A stretch of 33,208 nucleotides of DNA from an uncultured Verrucomicrobia subdivision 3 bacterium (lineage in GTDB: Bacteria; Verrucomicrobiota; Verrucomicrobiia; Limisphaerales; UBA11358). The DNA is taken from positions 1-33,208 of the forward strand of contig CAITTG010000057.1 in the NCBI GenBank assembly GCA_903895255.1. Reading direction: 5' to 3'. Shown piece after piece: positions 1 to 8,787 of the stretch (position 1 is its first letter; each line of letters opens with the position of its first letter). Made by a program: the position numbers and the translations under genes. The notes under the pieces were generated by a model that searched no databases, was not told the origin of the DNA, and saw nothing but the letters and a program-made list of their open reading frames with translations.

Positions 1-82
1 GCAAATTGGTCATGCCGACGTTGCCACGTTGACGCGGCAGGCAATCGGCAATGCGTTGAAACTGGCCCTCGGTTAGTTCCAT
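1..82 (-). CDS. IS5-family transposase, N-terminal fragment (runs off the window)
   Basis: Reading the minus strand from the ATG at 82-80 gives 27 residues beginning MELTEGQFQRIADCLP and then a QRGNVGMTNL stretch. This matches the start I know for IS5-group DDE transposases (MELTEEQF.RI...PRQRGNV...NL). The catalytic domain lies outside the window. No clear Shine-Dalgarno sequence precedes the ATG. The assignment rests on the N-terminal motif only, so the subgroup is uncertain. Confidence 0.7.
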   Translation of the reverse strand, partial: MELTEGQFQRIADCLPRQRGNVGMTNL

Positions 83-136
83 TGCCCGGCGAGAATACCG
101 CAAATTCCGCCAATGTCAATTAGTGTTAACAGGCCC
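1..136 (-). mobile_element. Edge of an IS5-type insertion sequence
   Basis: The transposase start is followed outward by about 54 bases of non-coding DNA. That stretch ends in a sequence that reads GGGCCTGTTAACACTA on the minus strand (136 to 121), which resembles a terminal inverted repeat. The other IS end is outside the window, so the inverted repeat and the target duplication cannot be confirmed. Confidence 0.45.
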
Positions 137-277
137 TAGCGTTGCTGCGCCCGAGGACGGGCGCACTCGGTCTGCAAGGCATACCCCCGCCCCATCGGCA
201 GTCTCAACAATTCCCATCAGCCTTTTGGCAAAAAAGGGAGGGCGGGCCGGCCAAATGTTGCTAAAAAGAGAGCAATT

Positions 278-472
278 ATGAAAATGGACCTGAATGCAAG
301 GAAGCGCACCGTCGCCTTGGTGCGGGGCGAGGGATTTCGCTGCTCGGCCTTTCGCGATGACCAGGGAACCTGGCGGGGAATTTACAGCGGCCGGGAGTTG
401 CCGCCGGTGCTGGAAGTGTTGTCCGAAATCGATCAACCCGAAAACCAGCCGCCCCACGTTTTCGGGCTCTAG
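278..472 (+). CDS. Small hypothetical protein (64 aa)
   Basis: This 64-residue ORF begins MKMDLNARKR and has a purine-rich stretch (aaaaagagag, 262-271) a short distance before the ATG, consistent with a ribosome-binding site. The protein is soluble and mixed-charge, with a WRGIYSGRELPP segment and no transmembrane helix. I do not recognise the family. It stands alone between the IS edge and the rpmB terminator. A dispersed repeat begins about 20 bp after its stop. The case for a real gene is the start context and the lack of a better ORF on either strand. Confidence 0.4.
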   Translation: MKMDLNARKRTVALVRGEGFRCSAFRDDQGTWRGIYSGRELPPVLEVLSEIDQPENQPPHVFGL

Positions 473-493
473 GCCGGAACCATTCATTTCAAT

Positions 494-527
494 CGCAGAT
501 GGACCCAGATGAACGCAGATAAAAACG
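494..527 (-). repeat. Dispersed repeat, ATCTGCG-type, copy 1
   Basis: On the minus strand this reads as units of the form ATCTGCGTTCATCTG followed by GGTCCATCTGCG. The same pattern, ATC(C/T)G(C/T)G with TTC or TCC linkers, recurs at 603-635, 20121-20146 and 32822-32845. Confidence 0.6.
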
Positions 528-602
528 GAGGGTTTGCCAGGGTTCGGTCCGCGTTTGATCGAGAAACAGTTGGCGCGCCTTTTTTGCGTTTTTGCCCTTT
601 CC

Positions 603-635
603 CCATCTGCGCTCATCTGCGTTTATCTGCGGTTA
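603..635 (+). repeat. Dispersed repeat, ATCTGCG-type, copy 2 (inverted relative to copy 1)
   Basis: The plus strand carries three ATCTGCG units ending in ATCTGCGGTT. It is inverted relative to the copy at 494-527, and the two enclose about 75 bp. The rest of the stretch 473-775 holds the rpmB terminator and no gene that I can support. Confidence 0.6.
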
Positions 636-712
636 AAGTTTCTTTTTAATTGCATCGTTCCGGCCAAGCCGAGGCCATCCCGGGTGGCATCGCTAATCCA
701 CTGGCTCTCCGT

Positions 713-753
713 AAAAACAAAAATCGTCAAGCTGGCGAACCAGCTTGACGATT
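713..753 (-). terminator. Rho-independent terminator of rpmB
   Basis: A perfect 14-bp stem (722-735 with 740-753) closes on a CGAA tetraloop. On the minus strand it is followed by a T-rich tract (complement of the A-rich 713-725). It lies about 22 bp after the rpmB stop codon in the correct orientation. Confidence 0.85.
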
Positions 754-775
754 GGCTAAAGGGAGGGTAGGCGGA

Positions 776-1108
776 TTAAGCCTTCTTGGCGGTCTTGCCG
801 GCCTTGGGCGCCTTCGGAGCCTTGGCCACCGGCGCGGGCGCCGCCGCCTTGACTTCGGGCTTCACCCAGGTGCGCTTGGGCGCCTTGGTGATCAGACCCT
901 TCTTGAGGGCCGCCGCGGTAACCCGCACATAGCGGACTTCGCCGCCCGGCAGGATGGCTTTCACGCGCTGGAGGTTCGGGAAGAACCGGCGCTTGGTAAT
1001 GGCCGTCACGTGCGTGCCGATACCGCCGCTTTTCTTCGATTTACCACTGCGCCAGATGATGCTGCCCTTCATCGGGGCCTTGCCGGTTAATTCACAAATT
1101 TTCGCCAT
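776..1108 (-). CDS. rpmB: 50S ribosomal protein bL28 with basic C-terminal tail
   Basis: The 110-residue product begins MAKICELTGKAPMKGS and continues with SGKSKKSGGIGTHVTAITKRRFFPNLQ, the conserved core of bL28, a structural protein of the large ribosomal subunit. The ATG at 1108 gives this canonical start; longer in-frame ORFs upstream run into the neighbouring gene and are not needed. Typical bL28 is about 70-80 residues. Here an extra tail of about 30 residues rich in Ala, Lys and Pro follows the core (ending APKAGKTAKKA). The gene is monocistronic, with a strong hairpin terminator just downstream. It is divergent from the DUF1015 gene, and the 118-bp gap presumably holds both promoters. 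Confidence 0.93.
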   Translation of the reverse strand: MAKICELTGKAPMKGSIIWRSGKSKKSGGIGTHVTAITKRRFFPNLQRVKAILPGGEVRYVRVTAAALKKGLITKAPKRTWVKPEVKAAAPAPVAKAPKAPKAGKTAKKA

Positions 1109-1226
1109 AAATTCTTTCGTTAAAGAGTCGCTGATATTACCAGTGAGCCTGACGTATGCAAGCTCTATTTCAGCAAATTCTGCGTGCCTTTCCACCGGAC
1201 CGGGCGTATGCTGCCCGCTCAATTTT

Positions 1227-2441
1227 ATGGCTACCATCAAACCTTTTGCCGCCCTGCGCCCCCAACCCGAACTGGCCGCCCGCATTTGCGAACTGCCCTA
1301 CGACGTCATGTCCTCCGCCGAGGCCCGGCAAATGGCCGCCGGCAATCCCCTGAGCTTCCTGCACGTCAGCAAGCCGGAGATCGACCTGCCCGTGGACCTG
1401 GATGTGCACGCCCCGGAGGTGTATGCCAAGGGCTTGGAAAATTTCAAGCGCCTCATCGCCCAGGGTGCCCTGGCCGTGGATGCCCAGCCGAACTTCTATT
1501 TGTACCGCCAGATCATGGGCGGCCATGCCCAGATCGGCCTCGTGGCGGCGGCGGATTGCGCCGAATACCTCGCCGGCATCATCAAGAAGCACGAGCTGAC
1601 CCGCGTGGACAAGGAAGACGACCGCGTGAAGCATATCGAGACGCTGAATTCCCAGACCGGCCCGGTGTTCCTCACCTACCGCGCGGTGCCGACCCTGGAC
1701 GCGCTCTTTGCCCGGCTCGTGACCGGCACCCCGGCCGTGGATTTTACCGCCCAGGACGGCGTCCGGCACACCGCCTGGGTGGTGACCGCGGCGGCCGACC
1801 AGGCCTTCATCGAGCAGGCCTTTAAACAAATTCCGTACCTGTACATTGCGGACGGCCATCATCGCAGCGCGGCCGCCGGGCGGATTTTCCAATCCCGCCA
1901 AGGCACCGGGCAGAGCGGCCGCTTTCTCACGGTGATCTTCCCGCACAACCAGATGCAGATCCTGCCGTACAACCGGGTGCTCAAAGATTTGAACGGCCTC
2001 ACCCCGGAATCCCTCCTCGAGCGACTCGCGAAAATCTTCGTCATCAAATCCCCGGGCCATCCGCGTCCGGCGGGCAAGCACGACCTGGGCTTTTACATCA
2101 ATCACCAATGGCACACCCTGACCTTCCGTCCGGAACTCACGGCCACGAATGATCCGATCGAAAAGCTCGACGTAACGCTGCTGCAAAAGAACGTGCTGGC
2201 CCCGCTCTTCAAGATCGACGACCCGCGCACGAGCACGCGCATCAACTTCGTGGGCGGCATCCGCGGCACCGCCGAGCTGGAGAAGCTGGTGGACAGCGGC
2301 GAATACGCCTGCGCCTTCAGCATGTACCCAACGAGCATTGAAGACCTCATGGCCATCGCCGACGCCGGCGGCATCATGCCGCCGAAAAGCACGTGGTTCG
2401 AGCCCAAGCTGCGGGACGCGATGTTTTGCCACATGATTTGA
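1227..2441 (+). CDS. DUF1015 family protein
   Basis: The 404-residue product starts MATIKPFAALRPQPE and contains the segments LPYDVMSSAEAR near the N-terminus, a YLYRQI segment near residue 90, and the family hallmark YIADGHHRSAA near residue 206. These identify DUF1015, a soluble conserved family of about 400 residues whose biochemical role I do not know; in many bacteria it lies near serine-biosynthesis genes, but no such gene is in this window. The ATG at 1227 is preferred because the family starts with this xxIKPF motif. In-frame codons further upstream overlap rpmB. The GHH(R) motif suggests a nucleotide- or metal-handling site, which is inference. No terminator is obvious after the stop. 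Confidence 0.85.
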   Translation: MATIKPFAALRPQPELAARICELPYDVMSSAEARQMAAGNPLSFLHVSKPEIDLPVDLDVHAPEVYAKGLENFKRLIAQGALAVDAQPNFYLYRQIMGGHAQIGLVAAADCAEYLAGIIKKHELTRVDKEDDRVKHIETLNSQTGPVFLTYRAVPTLDALFARLVTGTPAVDFTAQDGVRHTAWVVTAAADQAFIEQAFKQIPYLYIADGHHRSAAAGRIFQSRQGTGQSGRFLTVIFPHNQMQILPYNRVLKDLNGLTPESLLERLAKIFVIKSPGHPRPAGKHDLGFYINHQWHTLTFRPELTATNDPIEKLDVTLLQKNVLAPLFKIDDPRTSTRINFVGGIRGTAELEKLVDSGEYACAFSMYPTSIEDLMAIADAGGIMPPKSTWFEPKLRDAMFCHMI

Positions 2442-2540
2442 GGCGGACGTTTACAGAAGGAAACGAGGGGAACGAAGACGGAAAGTCCGGTGCCGCTCGT
2501 AATCCCGCCCAAGGCTCGGGTTCGGGCGGATGACCATAAA

Positions 2541-2897
2541 TCATGCCGCCCAGTGGTTGTACTCGTGGGCTCGAAATACAGCTCCGAATATCCAAAGATA
2601 CAAAACGCTGCCCCCGTCACCATCTAACTTGCCTGCTTCCCATCCATATTCAACGCGAATGAGAAAAGGTGCCAAAGCCGTCGCCCGGCAAAAATAATAT
2701 GGGCCTTTAACCTGGGCTGCTAAATCAGCAGAAATATCCCTCCAAGTAGATTTAATGTTGGTCATTTGGCTGAGAGCCACGGTCCGGGCCTTGGGCACAC
2801 CAACCAGATTCGTTGCATACCAAAGCAAGCTATAAAGTATGACCAGCACGGCCAAACCTCGAACCCAAGATTTTGAATATTTCAAACCGAATTTCAT
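2541..2897 (-). CDS. Hypothetical single-pass membrane protein (118 aa)
   Basis: The 118-residue product starts MKFGLKYSKSW and has one hydrophobic segment at about residues 13-31 (VRGLAVLVILYSLLWYA). A mostly polar domain follows, containing a single Cys and ending GAVFRAHEYNHWAA. The pattern fits an N-terminal membrane anchor with an extracytoplasmic domain. I do not recognise the family. It lies 18 bp downstream of the FitA-type antitoxin on the same strand, where the PIN-domain toxin gene would normally be, but it shows no PIN acidic-residue pattern. The ORF could be a gene in its own right read from the same promoter. The translation-initiation context is weak. Confidence 0.5.
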   Translation of the reverse strand: MKFGLKYSKSWVRGLAVLVILYSLLWYATNLVGVPKARTVALSQMTNIKSTWRDISADLAAQVKGPYYFCRATALAPFLIRVEYGWEAGKLDGDGGSVLYLWIFGAVFRAHEYNHWAA

Positions 2898-2915
2898 GTT
2901 TTAGCCCACTTGATC

Positions 2916-3128
2916 TTAAGCATGCCGCGCAAAATCCCCATCCTCCCCGACATTAGGCATGGCCAGCAGGGCGGCTTTGAAACCGGTTCGCCAACTGCCA
3001 GGGCCCAATAACGCTGCGCGCAAGATTCGGCGGTGTTCCTCCGCCACCGAAACCCCATGCGCGGCCGCTTGTTGCTTCAGCCTCCAAACCACTGATTCCT
3101 CGATGTTTCGGACGGTGAGTTGAGCCAT
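2916..3128 (-). CDS. FitA/VapB-type ribbon-helix-helix antitoxin, orphan
   Basis: The 70-residue protein starts MAQLTVRNIEESVVWRLKQ and continues HGVSVAEEHRRILRAAL. This is the classic FitA-like layout: a short beta strand (TVRNI) that dimerises and binds DNA, then two helices ending in E-x-x-RILR-x-AL. The C-terminal 25 residues, which normally neutralise the cognate VapC/FitB PIN ribonuclease, end VGEDGDFARHA. Such antitoxins are normally encoded directly before their toxin. Here no PIN-domain gene follows, only the membrane-protein ORF. It may therefore be a solitary regulator or a remnant of a toxin-antitoxin pair. Confidence 0.75.
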   Translation of the reverse strand: MAQLTVRNIEESVVWRLKQQAAAHGVSVAEEHRRILRAALLGPGSWRTGFKAALLAMPNVGEDGDFARHA

Positions 3129-3326
3129 GGCACTTTTATTTGCAAATTAGAGGCACGGCGGACCGGCAGCAATCTCAATGTGCAAAACCTGCAAGGTGCA
3201 AACCTCCCCAAACTGAGCCTTGAATTTCCCCGAAATTTGGCGTTTGAAGATTGAAGTTTCCGCCTCCCCCGGCGGCAGTCGCTTTTTGATTTGCATCCCC
3301 TGAGCGAGAGTTTTACTGTCACCCCC

Positions 3327-3647
3327 ATGCCCGCAAAACTCAGCACCCAGGTCATTGACCTGGCGCATGGCTGCCCGGCCCCGGGGATGAAAATCGAGCT
3401 CTGGGCCATTGAACCGGATGACCGCCGGCTGGTCATCTCCGCCCGCACCCATGCCGATGGCCGCACCGAAACGCCGCTCCTCACCCCGGAGGATATGGAG
3501 ACGGGGGGCTACGAAATCATCTTCCATGTGGGCGACTATTTTACCGCGCGGGGTACGGTGCTGCCAAAGATCCGGTTCCTGGACCAGGTGCCCGTGCGCC
3601 TCGGCATCGCGGATGCCGGCGCCAGCGTTGTAGCGTCGAGTCTGTGA
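3327..3647 (+). CDS. 5-hydroxyisourate hydrolase-like (transthyretin-related) protein, degenerate
   Basis: The 106-residue product has the transthyretin-related fold signature: LSTQVIDLAHGCPAPGM, then GRTETPLL, then YEIIFHVGDYF and FLDQVPVRLGIAD. True HIU hydrolases (PucM/UraH), which act after uricase in purine breakdown, begin LSTHVLD with a catalytic His and end in an HYHxPLL region and the tetrapeptide YRGS. Here the first His is Gln (Q7 counting from MPAKL). The protein also stops right after GIADAG, where a palindromic repeat takes over the sequence, so the second catalytic His and YRGS are gone. It is probably inactive, either a decaying gene or a repurposed transthyretin-like protein. 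The start follows family alignment; 12 further in-frame residues upstream are unlikely to be translated. Confidence 0.75.
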   Translation: MPAKLSTQVIDLAHGCPAPGMKIELWAIEPDDRRLVISARTHADGRTETPLLTPEDMETGGYEIIFHVGDYFTARGTVLPKIRFLDQVPVRLGIADAGASVVASSL

Positions 3648-3653
3648 CTCGAC
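3635..3653. repeat. Palindromic repeat at the broken 3' end of the HIU hydrolase-like gene
   Basis: An 8-bp perfect stem GTCGAGTC / GACTCGAC surrounds the loop TGT. The premature stop codon of the upstream gene (3645-3647) lies inside it. The remaining bases to 3732 hold no gene. Confidence 0.65.
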
Positions 3654-3732
3654 CGACGAGCGCCCCGCGCGAGCATGGAACTTGGTGGCGAATTAGCTTT
3701 GGGCTTGACGCTTGAAGTTTCCTGTTCTCACC

Positions 3733-4983
3733 CTACCGTCCCGCCTGAATCCACTCCATCGTCTTCGCCGCCAGCCGGTCAAACGCCGTCACGCACAGCG
3801 CCAGATGCTCTTCCCGCGTGTCCTCGATTTTATTGTGACTGATGCCGTGCAGGCTCTGCACAAACATCATCACCGTCGGCACGCCGGCGCGCGCCACTTC
3901 GGCGGCGTCGTGCAGCGGACCCGAGGGCAGGCGCAATGATTTGCCGCAAGTTTCGTGAATGGCCGCATCCGCCAGTGCGATCAATTCCGGATGAAACGGC
4001 CGGGGCGCAATGTCCCACAAGCGCTCCCACGTCACCGTCACGCCGCCTTCGCGGGCAAACCGTTCGCTGGCGGCGCGGGCCTCGACCAGCATGCGCGCGA
4101 GCGCCGGGGCGTCCAGATGCCGCTGGTCCAGCGTGAGGCGGCATTCCGCCACCACGCTCGTGACAATGCCCGGCTGCGTGGTGCACGACCCGATCGTGCA
4201 CACGCCGCCCTGGCTCCGGGCGGCGATGTCGTAAATCTCCTGGCTCATTTTGGCCGCCGCCAGGAACGCATCCTTGCGCCGGTTCATCGGCGTGCTGCCG
4301 GAATGCGCGGCCTGACCGTGAAAGGTAATCGCATGCCGCTCCACGCCAAACGTCCCCAGGACCGCGCCCAGGGGCAGATCCAGATCCAGCAAGACCGGGC
4401 CCTGCTCGATGTGCAGCTCCAGATACGCGGCGGCATTTTGCAATTCCACCCCGCTCTCCTTGACCCGCTCCAACTCCACGCCCACGGCCTGCAACGCGGC
4501 CGGCAGGGCGATGCCGTCGCGATCTTTAAGTCCGCGCGCTTCGTCCAGATTTAAATTCCCCGAGCAGGCGGAGGAACCGAAGAGGCTTTTGCCAAACCGC
4601 GCGCCTTCCTCATCCGCCCAGTCCACCAACCGCACGGTCACCGGTGGCCGGCCGTGGTACTGTTCATTGAGGCGGCGCACAATTTCCAGCCCGGCCAGCA
4701 CATTCAAGCAGCCATCCAGCCAGCCGCCATTGGGAACGGAATCCATGTGCCCGCCGATCAGCAGGGCGCGTTCGGACTCACCCGGCAGCGTGGACCACAG
4801 ATTGCCGGCGGCGTCGGTGTGCGTTTCCACCGGGAGGGCGGCGAGTTTTTGGCGGAGCCAGGCCCGGGTGGCGGTCCAGACCGGCGTGAAGGCCACGCGC
4901 TGCGCGCCGTGCTCATTGCCCGTGAGGGCGCGCAATTCCTTCAATTCGGCAATGGTTCGCTGGGGATTTACGGGGGCGCTCAT
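3733..4983 (-). CDS. Beta-ureidopropionase / N-carbamoyl amino-acid hydrolase (M20 family)
   Basis: The 416-residue product belongs to the M20 Zn-dependent amidases (HyuC/AmaB type), which hydrolyse N-carbamoyl-beta-alanine or similar carbamoyl amino acids to the amine, CO2 and ammonia. The metal-site motifs are all visible: GGHMDSVPNGGWLDG (H79, D81, D90), DWADEEGARF (E125/E126), LELHIEQGP (H191), and near the C-terminus SGPLHDAAEVA and GISHNKIEDT. The ATG at 4983 (MSAPVNPQR) is chosen over a TTG nine bases upstream. It lies divergently from preA. In this setting it supplies the third step of reductive pyrimidine breakdown. An allantoate or L-carbamoylase specificity cannot be excluded from sequence alone. 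Confidence 0.88.
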   Translation of the reverse strand: MSAPVNPQRTIAELKELRALTGNEHGAQRVAFTPVWTATRAWLRQKLAALPVETHTDAAGNLWSTLPGESERALLIGGHMDSVPNGGWLDGCLNVLAGLEIVRRLNEQYHGRPPVTVRLVDWADEEGARFGKSLFGSSACSGNLNLDEARGLKDRDGIALPAALQAVGVELERVKESGVELQNAAAYLELHIEQGPVLLDLDLPLGAVLGTFGVERHAITFHGQAAHSGSTPMNRRKDAFLAAAKMSQEIYDIAARSQGGVCTIGSCTTQPGIVTSVVAECRLTLDQRHLDAPALARMLVEARAASERFAREGGVTVTWERLWDIAPRPFHPELIALADAAIHETCGKSLRLPSGPLHDAAEVARAGVPTVMMFVQSLHGISHNKIEDTREEHLALCVTAFDRLAAKTMEWIQAGR

Positions 4984-5133
4984 GCGGCACAACTATTGCA
5001 AATTATTGTGGCCATGGGCGCCAAAGCGAGTTAAAAATAAAAAGCGTTGGATCTGACTGCCCCCGCCAGCCAAGCCCCGACGCGAAACATTGATTGCGAA
5101 ATATTAACAAGGTCAGACGCCAGTTAAGCTGCT

Positions 5134-6246
5134 ATGCCGACATTAGCCACTACCGTTGACGGACTGTCATTGCCGAATCCGTTTATCATCGGTTCCGGCC
5201 CGCCGGGAACGAATCTGAATGTCATCAGCAAGGCCTTCAAGGAGGGCTGGGGTGCTGTCATCGCCAAAACCGTCAGCCTGGACGCCTCCAAGGTGGTGAA
5301 CGTCTCGCCGCGCTATGCCAAGCTGCTGGCCAACAGCGGTGAGGTCATCGGCTGGGAAAACATCGAGCTCATCAGCGACCGTCCCTTCAAGATCTGGGAG
5401 GAGGAATTTAAAAAGTGCAAGGACCAGTTCCCCACGGGCGTGCTGATCGCCTCGGTGATGGAGGAATATCGCAAGGATGCCTGGATCGAAATTATCCAGC
5501 GTTGCGAGGCGGCGGGCGTGGACGGTTTTGAACTGAATTTTTCCTGCCCGCACGGCCTGCCCGAACGCAAGATGGGCGCGGCCATGGGCCAGGACCCCGA
5601 GATTCTTGAGGAGGTCTGCGGCTGGGTCAAAGCCGCCGCCACCAAACCGTTCTGGGCCAAGATGACGCCGAATATCACGCACATCGAGGACCCCAGCCGC
5701 GCGGCCTTGCGCGGCGGCGCCACCGGGCTGAGCGGCATCAACACCATCCGCAGCGTCATGGGCGTGAACCTCGACACCCTGCGTCCGGAACCCACCGTGG
5801 AGGGCTACACCACCCCCGGCGGGTATTCGAGCCGCGCCGTCAAACCCATCGCCCTGCGCATGGTCATGGAAATCGCCACGATGATCCGCTCCGAATTCCC
5901 CGGGCGCTCCCTTTCCGGCCTCGGCGGCATCGAGAGCGGCCGCGACGCCGCGGAATTCATCCTCCTCGGCGCCGACACCGTGCAAGTCTGCACCGGCGTG
6001 ATGAAATTCGGCTACGAATGTGTGAAGCCCATGACCGAGGAACTCCTCGCCTTCATGGCCAAACACAACTTCGCGACCCTCGCCGATTTCAAAGGCAAGA
6101 GCCTCGACTACTTCACCACCCATGCCGACCTCGTGAAACGCCAGACCGCCCGCAAAGCCGCCGCCTCCGGCAAATCCGTGAAAAACGACGCCGAGTGGAA
6201 AGGGGATGAGTTCGTGAAGCAGTCCGATGCGCTGGCCAGGGGATGA
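5134..6246 (+). CDS. preA: Dihydropyrimidine dehydrogenase catalytic subunit PreA, lacking the ferredoxin domain
   Basis: The 370-residue flavoprotein reduces uracil or thymine to the 5,6-dihydro form, the first step of reductive degradation. It shows the DHOD/DPD barrel: NPFIIGSGPPG, AKTVSL, FELNFSCPHGLPERKMG (catalytic Cys138, equivalent to Cys671 of mammalian DPD), WAKMTPN, GINTI and GGIESG...GADTVQVCTG. E. coli PreA is about 411 residues and ends in two 4Fe-4S clusters. Here the C-terminus (KGDEFVKQSDALARG) has no CxxCxxC motif. The partner PreT is not in the window. The stop codon overlaps the ATG of the next gene (ATGA at 6243-6246). The gap to the divergent hydrolase (4984-5133) should hold both promoters, but I see no clear consensus there. 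Confidence 0.92.
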   Translation: MPTLATTVDGLSLPNPFIIGSGPPGTNLNVISKAFKEGWGAVIAKTVSLDASKVVNVSPRYAKLLANSGEVIGWENIELISDRPFKIWEEEFKKCKDQFPTGVLIASVMEEYRKDAWIEIIQRCEAAGVDGFELNFSCPHGLPERKMGAAMGQDPEILEEVCGWVKAAATKPFWAKMTPNITHIEDPSRAALRGGATGLSGINTIRSVMGVNLDTLRPEPTVEGYTTPGGYSSRAVKPIALRMVMEIATMIRSEFPGRSLSGLGGIESGRDAAEFILLGADTVQVCTGVMKFGYECVKPMTEELLAFMAKHNFATLADFKGKSLDYFTTHADLVKRQTARKAAASGKSVKNDAEWKGDEFVKQSDALARG

Positions 6247-6722
6247 TGAAGCACCAAGCACCAACCTCCAAGCTCCAGAGAAGCGCCAAATCCCAAGCTT
6301 CCAGTGTAAGTGAGCCGGTGATTTATCCGGAAGTCCGCCCGGAGGCCTGGGTTTTGAGCGAGACCAATGGCGGCACCTCCGAGCCCCATGCCTTTGATTT
6401 GGAGGAGCGAACGGCGCTGTTTGGCGAGGCGATCATCCGGTTTTGCAAAAAAATTCCCCGGGGGCCGGACAATGACCGTTTGATTCATCAACTGGTGGGT
6501 TGCGGCACCAGTGTTGGGGCTAATTATTGTGAAGCCAACGAAGCGGTCTCGAAAAAGGATTTCAAATGTATTATCGGTCGTTGCCTTAAAGAAGCCAAGG
6601 AAACCAAATTCTTTTTGCGGATGACCGCCACCTCCGAACCTCAATTGGTCGATGAAGCCCGCAAGCTTTACCGTGAGGCCAAAGAACTACACCTGATATT
6701 CGCTGCCATAAAACGAAAATGA
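6243..6722 (+). CDS. Four-helix-bundle protein (23S rRNA intervening-sequence protein family), copy 1
   Basis: The 159-residue product contains the four-helix-bundle core FDLEERTALFGEAIIRFCKKIPR, LIHQLVGCGTSVGANYCEANEAVSKKDFKCIIG, CLKEAKETKFFLRMTA and LYREAKELHLIFAAI. This family was first seen as the protein encoded in intervening sequences of 23S rRNA genes; its molecular role is not established. The first 20 or so residues (MMKHQAPTSKLQRSAKS...) are translated from the left inverted repeat of the cassette and are probably not conserved. The ATG overlaps the preA stop, so translation may be coupled. It has no evident link to pyrimidine metabolism. It shares only weak similarity with the second copy at 8347, so the two were acquired separately. 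Confidence 0.85.
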   Translation: MMKHQAPTSKLQRSAKSQASSVSEPVIYPEVRPEAWVLSETNGGTSEPHAFDLEERTALFGEAIIRFCKKIPRGPDNDRLIHQLVGCGTSVGANYCEANEAVSKKDFKCIIGRCLKEAKETKFFLRMTATSEPQLVDEARKLYREAKELHLIFAAIKRK

Positions 6723-6835
6723 AAAAACAATTGTTAACGCTCAACGATCCGCCCAGCAATACCCACCGCAAACTGGTTGCATTGGAGCTTGGTTATTGGA
6801 GCTTCTCTGGATGTTGGATGTTGGTGTTTGGATGT
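6249..6835 (+). mobile_element. Four-helix-bundle cassette 1 with short-period inverted repeats
   Basis: The left arm (6249-6304) is made of degenerate 8-9 bp units such as GCACCAA, CCTCCAA and GCTCCAGAGAAGC. The right arm (6781-6835) reads, on the minus strand, CATCCAACATCCAGAGAAGC and then TCCAATAACCAAGCTCC, aligning unit by unit with the left arm around the shared CCAGAGAAGC. The arms enclose the four-helix-bundle gene. The whole unit fits exactly between the preA stop codon and the mmsA start, as an inserted cassette would. Confidence 0.65.
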
Positions 6836-6843
6836 TTTTGCTT

Positions 6844-8322
<1,479 letters not shown>

Positions 8323-8329
8323 AAACCAA

Positions 8330-8787
8330 GTGACGTGTGACGTGTGATGAGTGACAAGCTTTCCAGTTCAACCGTTGCAGAGAAAAGCAAACCGCAAGGT
8401 TATCGCGACTTGCTGGTGTGGCAAAAAGGCATCGCACTTGCCAAAATGATATATCAAGTAACTGAAAAGTTTCCCTCTGAGGAAAAGTTTGGTTTGATTT
8501 CGCAAATGCGCCGGGCCGCCGTATCCATTCCATCCAACCTTGCTGAAGGCCAGGCCAGGCACACCACGGGTGAATTCGTATTGTCCATCTCGCACGCGGA
8601 AGGTTCACTGGCTGAACTGGAAACGCAAATGATCCTGGCTGTTGAACTTGGGTTTGCCACTCCCGATAAAACCAAAATCTGCACCAACGCCATGGAAGAA
8701 CTGCGTAGAATGCTGAACTCCCTCCGGCGTTCGCTCACCAACCGAAGCGGTCCTGCTCGTCACTTGTCACCCGTCACTCCTCACTCC
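8330..8787 (+). mobile_element. Four-helix-bundle cassette 2 with 7-bp-period inverted repeats
   Basis: The left arm (8330-8358) is a run of 7-bp units GTGACGT, GTGACGT, GTGATGA, GTGACAA. The right arm (8763-8787) is its inverted counterpart, CTTGTCACCCGTCACTCC and TCACTCC. They enclose the second four-helix-bundle gene. The cassette fills the gap between the mmsA stop (8322) and the hydA start (8790) almost exactly. The arms are unrelated in sequence to those of cassette 1 but share the same short-period design. Confidence 0.65.

Noticed and set aside
534..770. 78-residue ORF between the first repeats and rpmB
   Set aside because: It runs through the dispersed repeat and the rpmB terminator stem, so it is not a plausible gene.
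1170..2432. Long minus-strand ORF opposite the DUF1015 gene
   Set aside because: It is a GC-rich shadow: low-complexity Gly/Ala/Arg/His composition, no family features, and the opposite strand carries a clear conserved gene.
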